Shown piece by piece: positions 26,254 through 35,513 of a stretch of 64,000 bases of DNA (positions are counted from its first letter, which is position 1; each line of letters opens with the position of its first letter). Source of the DNA: CAYFRC01 sp050946115 (GTDB taxonomy: Bacteria > Bacillota > Clostridia > Christensenellales > Aristaeellaceae). The position numbers and the translations under genes were made by a program. The DNA lies in assembly GCA_050946115.1 (NCBI GenBank), contig JBMNUF010000005.1, forward strand, positions 62,001 to 126,000, in the 5' to 3' direction. Under the pieces are notes generated by a model. That model did no database searches, was not told the origin of the DNA, and saw only the letters and a list, made by a program, of their open reading frames with translations.

Positions 26254-26778
26254 ATGAATCAGAGCGAAATATCGGCGATTTTGGAGGCCATTCTGTTTGT
26301 GGCGGGCGATCCCGTGCCGATAGACGAAGTTGCCCACGCGCTGAATCTCACGGAAGGCGAAATGGAGGAATGCGCGGCAAAACTCGCGGATCATCTGGAT
26401 CTGGAAAACCGCGGCATTCGGCTCAACCGATTCGGAAAGAGTTTGCAGCTTTCGATCCGCCCCGAATACGCCCCCTACGTCGAGCAGCTCCTGCAGCCTA
26501 TCCGGCAGCAGTCGCTGTCCGCCGCCGTCATGGAGACGCTGTCCATCGTCGCGTACCGCCAGCCGGTCACGAAGACGGACATCGAGCAGATTCGCGGCGT
26601 CAAGTGCGACTATTCGATACAGCTCCTCCAAAAGCGCGGGCTCATCCAAGAGGCAGGTCGGCGGGAGACGCTGGGGCGCCCCATCCTCTACGCCACGACC
26701 GAGGATTTCCTGCGGTACTTCGGCATAGAAAGCCTTGAAATGCTCCCAAAACGCGACGATTTCCCCTTGCAGGCGTAA
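26254..26778 (+). CDS. scpB: Segregation and condensation protein B
   Basis: 174-residue ScpB, the kleisin-interacting subunit of the SMC-ScpA-ScpB condensin that helps chromosome segregation. Two winged-helix domains are evident. ILEAILFVAGDPV lies in the first. VMETLSIVAYRQPVTKTDIEQIRG and RRETLGRPILYATTEDFL, the family hallmarks, lie in the second. scpA, usually adjacent, is not in this neighbourhood. The gene starts an eight-gene plus-strand series with short gaps or overlaps. Confidence 0.95.
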   Translation: MNQSEISAILEAILFVAGDPVPIDEVAHALNLTEGEMEECAAKLADHLDLENRGIRLNRFGKSLQLSIRPEYAPYVEQLLQPIRQQSLSAAVMETLSIVAYRQPVTKTDIEQIRGVKCDYSIQLLQKRGLIQEAGRRETLGRPILYATTEDFLRYFGIESLEMLPKRDDFPLQA

Positions 26779-26823
26779 CATTTGCCTGCTATTATAAGAA
26801 ACTACGCTTCCCCGGAGGAACCC

Positions 26824-27672
26824 ATGCTGATAGACCTGCACCTGCACTCGACCGCCTCGGACGGCCTGCTCTCCCCAAGTGCGCTCATGGAACAATGCCA
26901 CGCGAAGGGGCTTTCCTGCGTCGCGCTGACGGATCACGACACGCTCGCGGGCGTAAAAGAAGCCATGGAGGCAGCGTCCCTTTTCGGCATGCACATGATC
27001 CCGGGCGTGGAGCTCTCGACCGACGACCCGCAGGAACTGCATATACTGGGTTACGGCATCAAGGACATCGATTCTATGGAGCGCGTGCTCTCGCGCATGC
27101 GGGAAGCGCGCCGCAAAAGGCTGTATACCATCTGCGAAAAGCTGCGCGCGGCAGGCATCGGGCTGGACCCCGAGAAGATCGAGGCGGACGCGGGAAGTAC
27201 CGTGGGCCGCCCGCACGTCGCGCGGGCTCTGCTCGAGGCGGGCTATGTTTCGAGCGTGAAGGAGGCGTTTTCGCGATTTCTCGCGCCCGGAAAATGCGGA
27301 TACGCGGCGCGCGAAAAGCTGGACAGCGCGGAGGCGATCCGCATCATCCATGCATCCGGCGGCATCGCGGTGCTCGCCCACCCGTCGATCTCCATCCGCA
27401 ACAGCTTTACCCTGCCCGAGCGCGTGAAGGCACTGCGCCTCGCGCGGCTGGACGGGCTCGAGGCGCACCACCTGCGCCACACCCCCGCGCAGCGGCGGAG
27501 TTTGGACAGGCTCGCGCGCTCCATGGGGCTGTATGTGACGGGCGGCAGCGACTACCACGGCGGCGACGAAAGCCTGCTCGCCGCGGGCATGGAAAATTGG
27601 ACGGAAAAAGAAAAGGACTACCGACGGCTGATCCGCGCGATCGGCGCAAAATTCCCGGAGGAACACACATGA
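26824..27672 (+). CDS. PHP-domain phosphoesterase (TrpH/YciV, RNase AM type)
   Basis: 282-residue PHP hydrolase with metal-binding motifs in order: DLHLHSTASDG, LTDHDTLAG, GVELST, LAHPS and GGSDYHGGD. Characterised relatives hydrolyse 3',5'-nucleoside bisphosphates or trim RNA 5' ends. GGAGGAACCC precedes the ATG at 26824, and the frame open to 26782 lacks a ribosome site. The stop overlaps the next start (ATGA). Confidence 0.92.
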   Translation: MLIDLHLHSTASDGLLSPSALMEQCHAKGLSCVALTDHDTLAGVKEAMEAASLFGMHMIPGVELSTDDPQELHILGYGIKDIDSMERVLSRMREARRKRLYTICEKLRAAGIGLDPEKIEADAGSTVGRPHVARALLEAGYVSSVKEAFSRFLAPGKCGYAAREKLDSAEAIRIIHASGGIAVLAHPSISIRNSFTLPERVKALRLARLDGLEAHHLRHTPAQRRSLDRLARSMGLYVTGGSDYHGGDESLLAAGMENWTEKEKDYRRLIRAIGAKFPEEHT

Positions 27673-29108
27673 GCTCAATAAGGCAACAGCGAACAAGGCG
27701 CAGCAAAAAGGCGCTCGCGCGGCAGAAAATACGGGAAACGCTATCCCTTTTGCTCGCGGCAGGCGCGGTGCTGCTCGTCATATGGATCATCCTGCGCGCG
27801 ACGACGGGCGTCGGCAGCACGCCCCCGATCGACACCTTCTGCGACGGCGTATATGTAAACGGCATCTCCATGGGGGGATATACGTATGAAGAAGGCTATG
27901 CCGCCGTCGAGCAGCATGTAAACGAAAGGCTGCACGCCGAAATCACCCTCTCCTTTGAGGGCAAGACATGGAAGCTCACCCCCGCGATGCTGGGCGCGAG
28001 CATGTCCTTTCAGACGCAGGTCTCCTACGCGTGGAACTTCGGCCACGTCGGCACAAACGCCGAGCGCAGGGCGCAGCTCGAGGAACTGAAAGAAGAAAAT
28101 ATCGAGTTTAATAGCACGCTCGTGTACGACGAGGAGCGGCTCGACGAATTCATCGAAAACGTCAAATCGGAAATCGACATCGCGCCCGTGGAGGCGACGG
28201 TCGTGGTCGGTGCGGACGAAATACTCTCCGTCACCGAATCGAAAAACGGCAGGCGCATCGACGGCGACGCGCTCAAGGCGCAGATTCAGGAGCTGATCGT
28301 CGAGGGCGGCGCGTCCGATATTGCGCTCGCCGCGCAGCTGTGGGAGCCCGAGAGCAGCACCGAAACGGCGGTCGCGGGCACGTCCCTCATCACCTCGGTG
28401 AAGACGGTCACCGCAAAATCCTCTTCCAACCGCATCAAGAACATCAAGCGCGCGCTCAAGCCGTTTGACGGATTTGAATTGAAGCCCGGTGCGCAGCTCA
28501 ATTTCAACGCCATCGTCGGCAAGCGCACGCTGGAAAACGGCTTTTACGAATCGGTCGAATTCGCCGGAACCGATGTCGTCGAAGGCATCGGCGGCGGCAC
28601 CTGCCAGGCGTCGACGACGCTGTATCAGGCATGCCTCAAGGCGGGGCTCACCGTCATCGACCGTTCGCCCCACACCATGCGCGTGGGCTATACACAGCCC
28701 TCTTTGGACGCAGCGGTCTCCGACCGCGGAAAGAACCTGATCGTGCAAAACGATCTGGGGCACTCCGTGTACTTCTATACCTCCGTCGATACCGAGCGCG
28801 CCGAGGTCAAGGTCTACGGCATGCCGAGCCAGTATATCATCGAACTGGAATTTGAGATCACGCAGGACAACATCGTCGCCAAAGGCTATAAGACCAAGCC
28901 CGATACGGACGGGAAATACGTCTACTACACGACAGATACGCCCGTCCTCTACGAGGAGGGCAAATTCGGCTGCCGCAGCCGCGGCTACCGCGTATACTTC
29001 AACGCGCAGACGGGCGAAGAGGTGGACAGGCAGCTTTTGTCCACGGACTACTACTACCCGACGCAGTCCACGTTCTGGGTCGGCGTGCACTCGCCCGATG
29101 CATGGTGA
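27669..29108 (+). CDS. VanW-family membrane-anchored cell-wall protein
   Basis: 479 residues. A basic N-terminus and one membrane segment (about 31-53, LSLLLAAGAVLLVIWIIL) anchor the protein with its bulk outside. A peptidoglycan-binding-4-like region (about 60-250) follows. The VanW domain (about 265-390) includes FNAIVGKRTLENGFYESVEF, GIGGGTCQASTTLYQACL and HTMRVGYTQPSLDAAVS. VanW occurs in some vancomycin-resistance clusters, but its function is unknown. Chromosomal copies like this are widespread in Clostridia and do not imply resistance. It overlaps its upstream neighbour by 4 bases. Confidence 0.92.
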   Translation: MSSIRQQRTRRSKKALARQKIRETLSLLLAAGAVLLVIWIILRATTGVGSTPPIDTFCDGVYVNGISMGGYTYEEGYAAVEQHVNERLHAEITLSFEGKTWKLTPAMLGASMSFQTQVSYAWNFGHVGTNAERRAQLEELKEENIEFNSTLVYDEERLDEFIENVKSEIDIAPVEATVVVGADEILSVTESKNGRRIDGDALKAQIQELIVEGGASDIALAAQLWEPESSTETAVAGTSLITSVKTVTAKSSSNRIKNIKRALKPFDGFELKPGAQLNFNAIVGKRTLENGFYESVEFAGTDVVEGIGGGTCQASTTLYQACLKAGLTVIDRSPHTMRVGYTQPSLDAAVSDRGKNLIVQNDLGHSVYFYTSVDTERAEVKVYGMPSQYIIELEFEITQDNIVAKGYKTKPDTDGKYVYYTTDTPVLYEEGKFGCRSRGYRVYFNAQTGEEVDRQLLSTDYYYPTQSTFWVGVHSPDAW

Positions 29109-29676
29109 ATATATCGCCGCTTTTGAAGGCTTCCAGCCGCTGACGGATGCCGAAAGCGGCGACAAGGCGGCGATTTTGCGCCTGCTGCAAGCGTTCGGGG
29201 CAAGCGTCCTTTCGCGGGAAAACGGCATCGCGCACGTCACGGCATCCGCGTGGATTACGGACGAGGCGGGCGAACACATCGTCATGGCGTACCACAACAT
29301 CTACCGCTCGTGGGCGTGGATCGGCGGGCACGCGGACGGCGAGGCGGACCTTGCGCGCGTGGCGCTGCGCGAAGCCGAGGAGGAAACGGGGCTTTCGTGC
29401 AGGCTATTTTCGGAGCGCCCCATATCCATAGAGCTCTTGCCCGTCGCCGCGCACGTGCGAAGGGGGCAATATGTCGCGGCGCACCTGCACATCAACGCGA
29501 CTTATCATCTGATCGCGGATTTGCACGAAATCCCGCGCGCCGCGCCCGCGGAAAACAGCGCGGTAAAGTGGATTCCGGCGGAGGACGCGCTGCGCCTTTC
29601 CGGGGAAGAACATATGCTATCCGTTTACGAAAAGCTCTTGTCCCGCACGAAGACACAAAAGGGGGAAGACCCGTGA
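29098..29676 (+). CDS. NUDIX hydrolase
   Basis: 192-residue NUDIX protein, predicted to cleave a nucleoside diphosphate linked to another moiety. The Nudix box GGHADGEADLARVALREAEEETG (quoted in parts: GGHADGE, then VALREAEEETG) has the RE..EE core. Its first Glu is one position earlier than in the textbook pattern, as in a subset of this family. The start ATG at 29098 overlaps the VanW gene by 11 bases. The substrate is unknown. Confidence 0.87.
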   Translation: MHGEYIAAFEGFQPLTDAESGDKAAILRLLQAFGASVLSRENGIAHVTASAWITDEAGEHIVMAYHNIYRSWAWIGGHADGEADLARVALREAEEETGLSCRLFSERPISIELLPVAAHVRRGQYVAAHLHINATYHLIADLHEIPRAAPAENSAVKWIPAEDALRLSGEEHMLSVYEKLLSRTKTQKGEDP

Positions 29677-30821
29677 TCATCGAAAAAATCGAATTGTTCA
29701 AGGTGCCGCCGAGGTGGCTCTTCCTGAAGATGACGACGAAATCCGGCATCGTCGGCTGGGGCGAGCCCATCGTCGAGGGCAGGACGGACACCGTCGCCGC
29801 GTGCGTAAAGGAGATCGGCGCGCCGCTCATCGGAAAGCGCGCGGGCGATATCGAGGACGCATTCCAGATGCTCTACCGCACGGGCTTTTATCGCGGCGGC
29901 CCCATCCTGTCAAGCGCCATCTCCGGGCTGGAGCAGGCGATGTGGGACATCAAGGGCAAATTCCACGGCGTTCCCGTGTACGACCTTTTGGGCGGCAAGG
30001 TGCGCGACCGCATCCGCGTATACCGCTGGATCGGCGGCGACAGGCCGAGCGATGTTGCAAACGCCGCAGAGGAAGCCGTTTCGCAGGGCTATTCCGCCGT
30101 CAAGATGAACGGCACGGACGAAATGCGCTGGATCGATTCCTACGAAAAGTTGGATGAGACGGTCGAGCGCGTCGCGGCGATTCGCGAGCGCGTGGGGCGC
30201 AAGCTCGATATCGCCATAGACTTTCACGGGCGCGTCCACAAGACCATGGCGAAGATGCTCATGAAGAAGTTGGAGGCGTACGACCTTCTCTTCGTCGAGG
30301 AACCCGTGCTCTGCGAAAACGAGGAGCTCTTTTTGGAGCTCGCGCGCGCATCGAACATCCCGATCGCAACCGGCGAAAGGAATTACACGCGCTGGGGCTT
30401 TAAGTCCATGCTGCAAAAAGGCGGCGTGGACATCATCCAGCCGGATGTGAGCCACGCGGGCGGCATTTTGGAAACGCGCAAGATCGCCGCGATGGCGGAG
30501 GCGTTCGACGTCGCCGTCGCGTCGCACTGCCCGTTGGGCCCCATCGCGCTGGCATCGTGCCTGTAGGTGGATTTCTGCACGCCCAACGCCTTTTTGCAGG
30601 AGCAGAGCGCGGGCATCCACTACAACGAGGGCTATGACCTTTTGAATTACCTGAAAAACCCGGACGTCTTCCTCTATAAGGACGGCTGCGCGGAACTTCC
30701 GACAAAGCCCGGCCTCGGTATCGAGATCGACGAGGAATATGTGCGGAAAATGGCAACTCGGGGGCACGACTGGCACAACCCCATCTGGAGAGACGCAGAC
30801 GGCTGTATCGCGGAATGGTAA
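29673..30821 (+). pseudogene. Galactonate dehydratase-like enolase-superfamily gene with internal amber codon
   Basis: Enolase-superfamily sugar-acid dehydratase of the DgoD type. A GTG start overlaps the NUDIX stop (GTGA). The N-terminal capping domain is followed by the barrel with metal ligands and acid/base residues: DFHGRVH (Asp, His), LLFVEEPV (Glu), ATGERNY (Glu) and ASHCPLGP (His). After ALASCL an in-frame TAG (30564-30566) interrupts the frame. It resumes in the same frame with VDFCTPNAFLQEQS and continues through LTKPGLG-like sequence to AEW at 30821, the normal DgoD C-terminus. The full length of 382 codons fits the family. DgoD homologues have Gln or His at the stop position, and CAG to TAG is one change. 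Other genes here end in TAG, so amber is a real stop. The truncated 297-residue protein would lose part of the barrel. Confidence 0.85.
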
Positions 30822-30839
30822 CGGAAGGGATGATACGTT

Positions 30840-32285
30840 TTGGAAAGGACCTTTGATTGCGCCGTCATCGGCGCGGGGATCACGGGCTGCGCGATCGCGC
30901 GGCGGCTCTGTCTGTCGCATCGTTCGGTCGCGCTTTTGGATGCGTGCGAGGACGTCGCAATGGGCGCATCCCGCGCAAACAGCGCCATCGTACACGCGGG
31001 GTACGACTGTGCGCCGGGCTCTCTGCAGGCGCGTCTGAACGTAGAGGGCAATGTGATGTTCCCCGCGTGGTGTGAAGAGCTCGAGGTGCCGCTGCAGCGC
31101 ATCGGCTCCTTAGTCGCCGCGTTCGGCGAGGCGGACGATGCGACCGTCCGCACACTGTACGAAAGGGGCGTAACAAACGGCGTTCCGGATATGCGGATCG
31201 TAAGCGGCGACGAAGCGCGCGAAATCGAGCCGCAGCTGAGCGGAGACGTCACCTCCGCGCTTTGGGCGCCGACGGCCGGCATCACCTGCCCGTATCAGCT
31301 CACCATCGCCTGTTTTGAAAACGCCATGGCGAACGGGCTTGCGTGGTTCCCCGATACAGCCGTAACCTCGATCGAAGACGAGGGCGAGTATCTTCTGGTT
31401 CGCTCCGGCGAAAGGGCGATCCGCGCAAAATACGTCGTCAACGCGGCGGGCGTGTTCGCGGACGACGTGGCGCGTATGGTGAATGATGCGTCGTTTGCCA
31501 TCATGCCGCGCAAGGGCGAATACATGCTGCTCGACCGCAGCGCCCCCAAGATAAGCACCGTCATCTTTCAGACGCCATCCAAGCTCGGCAAGGGCATCCT
31601 CGTCGCCCCCACCGTCGACGGCAACAGCTTTGCAGGCCCCACCGCCGTCGACATGGAGGACAAATGCGATACCTCCGTCACGCAGGAGGGCATCGACCTT
31701 CTGACGCGCATGGCGAAAAAGAGCGTGCCCGGCTTCAACGCGCGCGGGGTCATCACCTCGTTTGCGGGCGTGCGGGCGCAGCCCTCCACGGGCGATTTCA
31801 TCATCCGATACAGCGAAATACAGCCCAAAATGCTCCACGTGGCGGGCATCTGTTCGCCCGGGCTCACGTGCGCGCCCGCGATCGCGGAGGACATCGCGCT
31901 TTTGCTTTCCGAAAATGGCATGGATACCGCCGTCCGCGAAGATGCGGTCAGGGTGCGAAGTGCCATCCCCGAATTCCGCCACATGACGGACGAGCAGCGC
32001 GAGCGGGCGATCGCGGAAAACCCGCTCTACGGCCGCGTAATCTGCCGCTGCGAAACGATTACCGAGGCGGAGATCGTCGAGGCGATTCGGCGCGGCGCGA
32101 GGAGCATCGACGGCGTAAAGCGGCGCACGCGCGCGGGCATGGGCAGGTGCCAGGGCGGCTTCTGCTCGCCGCGCGTGATGGAGATTTTGGTGCGCGAAAC
32201 GGGCATCCCGGTAGAGCGCCTCACCAAGTTCGGCGGCGGCTCATGGCTGGTACTGAACCAAGCGGACGAAAAGGAGGCGCAGTAG
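30840..32285 (+). CDS. GlpA/LhgO-like FAD-dependent dehydrogenase with BFD [2Fe-2S] domain
   Basis: 481 residues. The FAD-binding N-terminus is DCAVIGAGITGCAIARRL. The DAO-type core includes ANSAIVHAGYD and MPRKGEYMLLDR. A C-terminal bacterioferredoxin-associated-ferredoxin-like domain has VICRCETITEAEI and RAGMGRCQGGFC, ligating a 2Fe-2S cluster. The family oxidises glycerol-3-phosphate or 2-hydroxyacids. With the next two genes it forms the conserved GlpA-like / FAD reductase / DUF1667 trio. A TTG start at 30840 with GGAAGGGA upstream fits best. The gene follows the dehydratase gene by 18 bases. Confidence 0.88.
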   Translation: MERTFDCAVIGAGITGCAIARRLCLSHRSVALLDACEDVAMGASRANSAIVHAGYDCAPGSLQARLNVEGNVMFPAWCEELEVPLQRIGSLVAAFGEADDATVRTLYERGVTNGVPDMRIVSGDEAREIEPQLSGDVTSALWAPTAGITCPYQLTIACFENAMANGLAWFPDTAVTSIEDEGEYLLVRSGERAIRAKYVVNAAGVFADDVARMVNDASFAIMPRKGEYMLLDRSAPKISTVIFQTPSKLGKGILVAPTVDGNSFAGPTAVDMEDKCDTSVTQEGIDLLTRMAKKSVPGFNARGVITSFAGVRAQPSTGDFIIRYSEIQPKMLHVAGICSPGLTCAPAIAEDIALLLSENGMDTAVREDAVRVRSAIPEFRHMTDEQRERAIAENPLYGRVICRCETITEAEIVEAIRRGARSIDGVKRRTRAGMGRCQGGFCSPRVMEILVRETGIPVERLTKFGGGSWLVLNQADEKEAQ

Positions 32286-32286
32286 C

Positions 32287-33540
32287 ATGGCGGCGGAACG
32301 CGACATCGTCATCATCGGCGGCGGCCCTGCGGGGCTTGCGGCAGCGCTTGCGGCGCGGGAGAGCGCGCCCGATGCCTCCATACTGATTTTGGAGCGCGAT
32401 ACGGAAACCGGCGGAATCCTGCGCCAGTGCATTCACAACGGCTTCGGGCTGCATTACTTCGGCGAGGAGCTGACGGGGCCGGAATACGCCGCGCGCTTCA
32501 TCGAAAAGCTGGACGACGCGCGCATCGAGGTGTGGACAGACACCATGGTATTGACGCTCTCGGAAGATCGCGTCGTCTCCTGCGTGAGCGTCGCGCACGG
32601 GCTCTCCTCGATCCGCGCCAAGGCCGTCGTCCTCGCGATGGGCTGCAGGGAGCGCACGCGCGGCGCGCTGAACATCCCCGGCACGCGTCCTGCGGGCGTA
32701 TACACGGCGGGATGCGCGCAGCGGCTCGTGAACATGGAGGGGCTGATGCCTGGAACGCGCGCGGTCATTTTGGGCTCCGGCGACATCGGGCTGATCATGG
32801 CGCGCCGCCTCGCTTGGGAAGGCGCGAAGGTCGAACTCGTGGCGGAAATCATGCCCTATTCGAGCGGGCTCAACCGCAACATCGTCCAGTGCCTCGTGGA
32901 TAACGAAATCCCCTTGAAGTTCAACCACACGGTGACGAAGGTCCACGGACAAGAGCGTGTCGAAGCCGTGACCGTAGCGGAGGTGGACCCCGCGACGCGG
33001 CTTCCTGTCGCTGGCACCGAAGAAATCATCCCCTGCGACACGCTGCTTTTGTCCGTGGGCCTCATCCCCGAAAACGAACTCTCGCGCGAGGCGGGTATCG
33101 CGATGCACCCCGTGACCGGCGGCGCGGTCGTGGACGAAAACCGCGAGACGAATGTCCCCGGCGTTTTCGCCTGCGGAAACGTCCTGCACGTGCACGACCT
33201 CGTGGACAACGTTTCGGAAGAAGCGGCTCTCGCGGGGAAGGCCGCTGCGCGCTTTGCGCAGCGCGGCGAGGGGGAACGCTCGTATCGCGAGGTGAAGACG
33301 GGGCGCGGCGTGCGCTACGTCGTGCCGCAGCGCGTATCGCACGCGGCAACGGGCAAAATCGACCTCTATTTCCGCGTGGATGCGGCGTATAAGGGCGCGA
33401 CGCTTTCCGTACAAAGCGGCGGCGAGGAGATCTTCCGCCGCAGAAAGCAGATCATGACGCCCGGCGAAATGGAAAAAGTGACCGTGGACGCGGATCGGAT
33501 CGCGGAGGATCTGACCGTCGCGCTCGAAGGGGGAAAATGA
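32287..33540 (+). CDS. NAD(P)/FAD-dependent oxidoreductase of the glycerol-3-phosphate oxidation trio
   Basis: 417-residue pyridine-nucleotide-disulfide-type flavoprotein. The first Rossmann motif is DIVIIGGGPAGLAAALAAR. CIHNGFGLHYFG and MGCRERTRGALNIPGTRPAG are typical of this GlpA-partner group. The NAD-binding motif is AVILGSGDIGLIMARRL, and ACGNVLHVHDLVDNVS near the end binds FAD. It lacks a CxxC redox pair and probably passes electrons between the GlpA-like subunit and NAD or ferredoxin. It begins one base after the upstream stop and overlaps the DUF1667 gene. Confidence 0.88.
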   Translation: MAAERDIVIIGGGPAGLAAALAARESAPDASILILERDTETGGILRQCIHNGFGLHYFGEELTGPEYAARFIEKLDDARIEVWTDTMVLTLSEDRVVSCVSVAHGLSSIRAKAVVLAMGCRERTRGALNIPGTRPAGVYTAGCAQRLVNMEGLMPGTRAVILGSGDIGLIMARRLAWEGAKVELVAEIMPYSSGLNRNIVQCLVDNEIPLKFNHTVTKVHGQERVEAVTVAEVDPATRLPVAGTEEIIPCDTLLLSVGLIPENELSREAGIAMHPVTGGAVVDENRETNVPGVFACGNVLHVHDLVDNVSEEAALAGKAAARFAQRGEGERSYREVKTGRGVRYVVPQRVSHAATGKIDLYFRVDAAYKGATLSVQSGGEEIFRRRKQIMTPGEMEKVTVDADRIAEDLTVALEGGK

Positions 33541-33896
33541 GTATGCACGCACAGGAAATGACCTGCATCGTCTGCCCCATGGGCTGCCAAATGACCGTGA
33601 CGGAAGAAAACGGCGCGATTTCCGTCTCCGGCAACGCCTGCAGGCGCGGCGAAAAGTACGGCATTCAGGAATACACAAAGCCCATGCGCACCGTGACGAC
33701 GAGCATTCGGCTCAAAGGCGGCAAGCGCCCCGTCGTCTCCTGCAAGACGCGGGACCAAATCGCCAAGGGCGATATCCCCGCCGTCCTTTGCCGCTGCAAA
33801 AAAGCCCTCGCAACATCCCCGATTAAAATCGGCGACGTCCTGATCGAAAACGCCGCAGGCACGGGCGTCGACATCGTCGCAACGAGCGACGCATAA
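33537..33896 (+). CDS. DUF1667 protein (small Cys-rich partner)
   Basis: 119 residues with N-terminal CIVCPMGCQMTV and GNACRRGEKYG, four conserved cysteines likely to bind a metal or Fe-S cluster. These are followed by a domain with TKPMRTVTTSIR and AVLCRCKKALAT. It consistently accompanies the two flavoproteins upstream, so it probably forms part of that dehydrogenase complex; the biochemical role is unknown. The start overlaps the upstream stop by four bases. Confidence 0.9.
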   Translation: MSMHAQEMTCIVCPMGCQMTVTEENGAISVSGNACRRGEKYGIQEYTKPMRTVTTSIRLKGGKRPVVSCKTRDQIAKGDIPAVLCRCKKALATSPIKIGDVLIENAAGTGVDIVATSDA

Positions 33897-33925
33897 GCGT
33901 CTTTCGCGAAAAGGGCAATTCGCGG

Positions 33926-33954
33926 TTGTATTTTCCCCGCAGGTAGGGTATAAT
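33926..33954 (+). promoter_or_regulatory. Promoter upstream of the FmdB-murA genes
   Basis: TTGTAT (33926-33931), a 17-base spacer and TATAAT (33949-33954), 34 bases before the FmdB ATG. Confidence 0.65.
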
Positions 33955-33988
33955 AAATATGGGTAACAATCCCCCGGAGGAACACTTC

Positions 33989-34195
33989 ATGCCAATGTAC
34001 GAATTCAAATGCCGCAACTGCGGCAAAAACTTCGAGGAGCTCGTCTCCGTGAGCGGGCGGGATGCCGTTCGCTGCCCCGACTGCGGCGGCGAAGTCCAAC
34101 GCGTATACGAGGGCGCCTGCGCCTTCGGCGCGAAAAAGGGCGGAAGCTCCTGCACCGGCAACTGCGAGCACTGCGCCGGTTGCCATCAATCCTGA
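33989..34195 (+). CDS. FmdB-family zinc-ribbon protein
   Basis: 68-residue small protein. MPMYEFKCRNCGKNFEELV opens with the first Cys pair, and RCPDCGGEVQRVY has the second, together a zinc ribbon. The tail has extra cysteines (CTGNCEHCAGC). FmdB-type proteins are thought to be regulatory, but the function is not established. GGAGG precedes the ATG at 33989; the frame upstream to 33959 begins inside the promoter. Confidence 0.88.
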   Translation: MPMYEFKCRNCGKNFEELVSVSGRDAVRCPDCGGEVQRVYEGACAFGAKKGGSSCTGNCEHCAGCHQS

Positions 34196-34208
34196 GAGGA
34201 GCCTTGCT

Positions 34209-35459
34209 ATGGGCGATACATTAATCATTCGCGGCGGCAGGCGCCTGCAGGGCGAAGTCGCCGCCAGCGGCGGGAAAAATGCCGCGCTCGCGATCGGCGC
34301 GGCGACCGTGCTGTGCGGCGGGGTTTGCTCGATCGAAAACCTGCCCGATATCGAGGATTTGCACGTTTTAATCGAAATGCTCCGCTCCGTAAACGCAAAG
34401 GTCGATTTCGAGGGCGGCGTGATGCGCGTGGACGCATCCTGCGTCAACCGAACGGACCCCCCGTATGAACTCGCATGCCGCATGCGCGCGTCGTACTATT
34501 TCGCGCCGGTTTTGCTCGGGATGCTCGGCCATGCCGAGGTGCCGCTGCCCGGCGGCTGCGACATCGGCTCCCGCCCCATCGACCAGACGATCAAGGGCAT
34601 GCGCGCCCTGGGCGCGGACGTGCGCAATGAGCGCGGCATGCTCACCGCGAGGGGTGGCAAACTGCGCGGCGCGGACGTCTATCTCGATATGCCGAGCGTG
34701 GGCGCTACGGTCAACACCGTCTTGACCGCCGTATGCGCGGAGGGCACGACGACGATCAACAACTGCGCCAAGGAGCCGCACATCGTCGATCTTGCAAACT
34801 TTTTGAACAGCATGGGCGCGCGCGTCAGGGGCGCGGGCACCTCGATCATCCGCGTCACGGGGAAGAGACCGCTGCACGGCTCTTCCTACGCGGTCATTCC
34901 CGACCAGATCGAAACCGGAACCCTCATGATCGCGGCGGCCGCGACGAAGGGCGACGTGACCGTCACCGGCACGATCCCCACGCATATGGAGGCGCTCTCG
35001 GCGAAGCTTTTGGAAATGGGCGTGTCCGTCGAGGATGACGACGATCGCATCCGCGTCCGCTCCGATGGCGACCTGCGCGGCGTGGACGTGAAGACCATGG
35101 TCTATCCCGGCTTCCCGACCGACCTACAGCAGCCGCTCTCGGCGCTTTTGTCTGTGTCCAAGGGCGTTTCCCGCGTCACCGAAACCATCTTCGAGCAGCG
35201 GTTCCGCTACGCCGATGAATTGCAGCGCATGGGCGCGGACATCAGCCTGTACGGTCGCACCGCCTACATCCGGGGCGTGGAAACGCTCGTCGGCGCGCCC
35301 GTCAACGCGACGGACCTTCGCGCCGGCGCGGCGCTCGTGATCGCAGGGCTGATGGCGGAGGGCACGACGGAGATATCCGGCCTCAGCTACATCCTGCGCG
35401 GCTACGAAAATCTCGATCTCAAGCTCCGCTCGCTGGGCGGAGACATAAAACGGGCGTAA
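34209..35459 (+). CDS. murA: UDP-N-acetylglucosamine 1-carboxyvinyltransferase
   Basis: 416-residue EPSP-synthase-fold enzyme that transfers enolpyruvate from PEP to UDP-GlcNAc, the first committed step of peptidoglycan synthesis. It begins LIIRGGRRLQGEVAASGGKNAAL with the conserved Lys-Asn pair. The catalytic Cys is present in PLPGGCDIGSRPIDQ, so fosfomycin sensitivity by this site is expected. VYPGFPTDLQQPL and RAGAALVIAGLMAEG complete the pattern. The ATG at 34209 follows GAGAGGAGCC. Confidence 0.95.
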   Translation: MGDTLIIRGGRRLQGEVAASGGKNAALAIGAATVLCGGVCSIENLPDIEDLHVLIEMLRSVNAKVDFEGGVMRVDASCVNRTDPPYELACRMRASYYFAPVLLGMLGHAEVPLPGGCDIGSRPIDQTIKGMRALGADVRNERGMLTARGGKLRGADVYLDMPSVGATVNTVLTAVCAEGTTTINNCAKEPHIVDLANFLNSMGARVRGAGTSIIRVTGKRPLHGSSYAVIPDQIETGTLMIAAAATKGDVTVTGTIPTHMEALSAKLLEMGVSVEDDDDRIRVRSDGDLRGVDVKTMVYPGFPTDLQQPLSALLSVSKGVSRVTETIFEQRFRYADELQRMGADISLYGRTAYIRGVETLVGAPVNATDLRAGAALVIAGLMAEGTTEISGLSYILRGYENLDLKLRSLGGDIKRA

Positions 35460-35513
35460 TTCGGCATTTGCGGCAAAAACCGTCACTACGCAGGCGAAGG
35501 GGAGGTTTTCATC

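Noticed and set aside
27669..29108. Vancomycin resistance cluster because of VanW
   Set aside because: No vanHAX or vanRS genes are present; VanW-domain proteins are common chromosomal proteins in Clostridia.
30564..30566. Amber codon as a reassigned sense codon (for example pyrrolysine)
   Set aside because: TAG is the normal stop of rph-rdgB and hydA in this window, no pyl genes are seen, and the homologous position is Gln or His.
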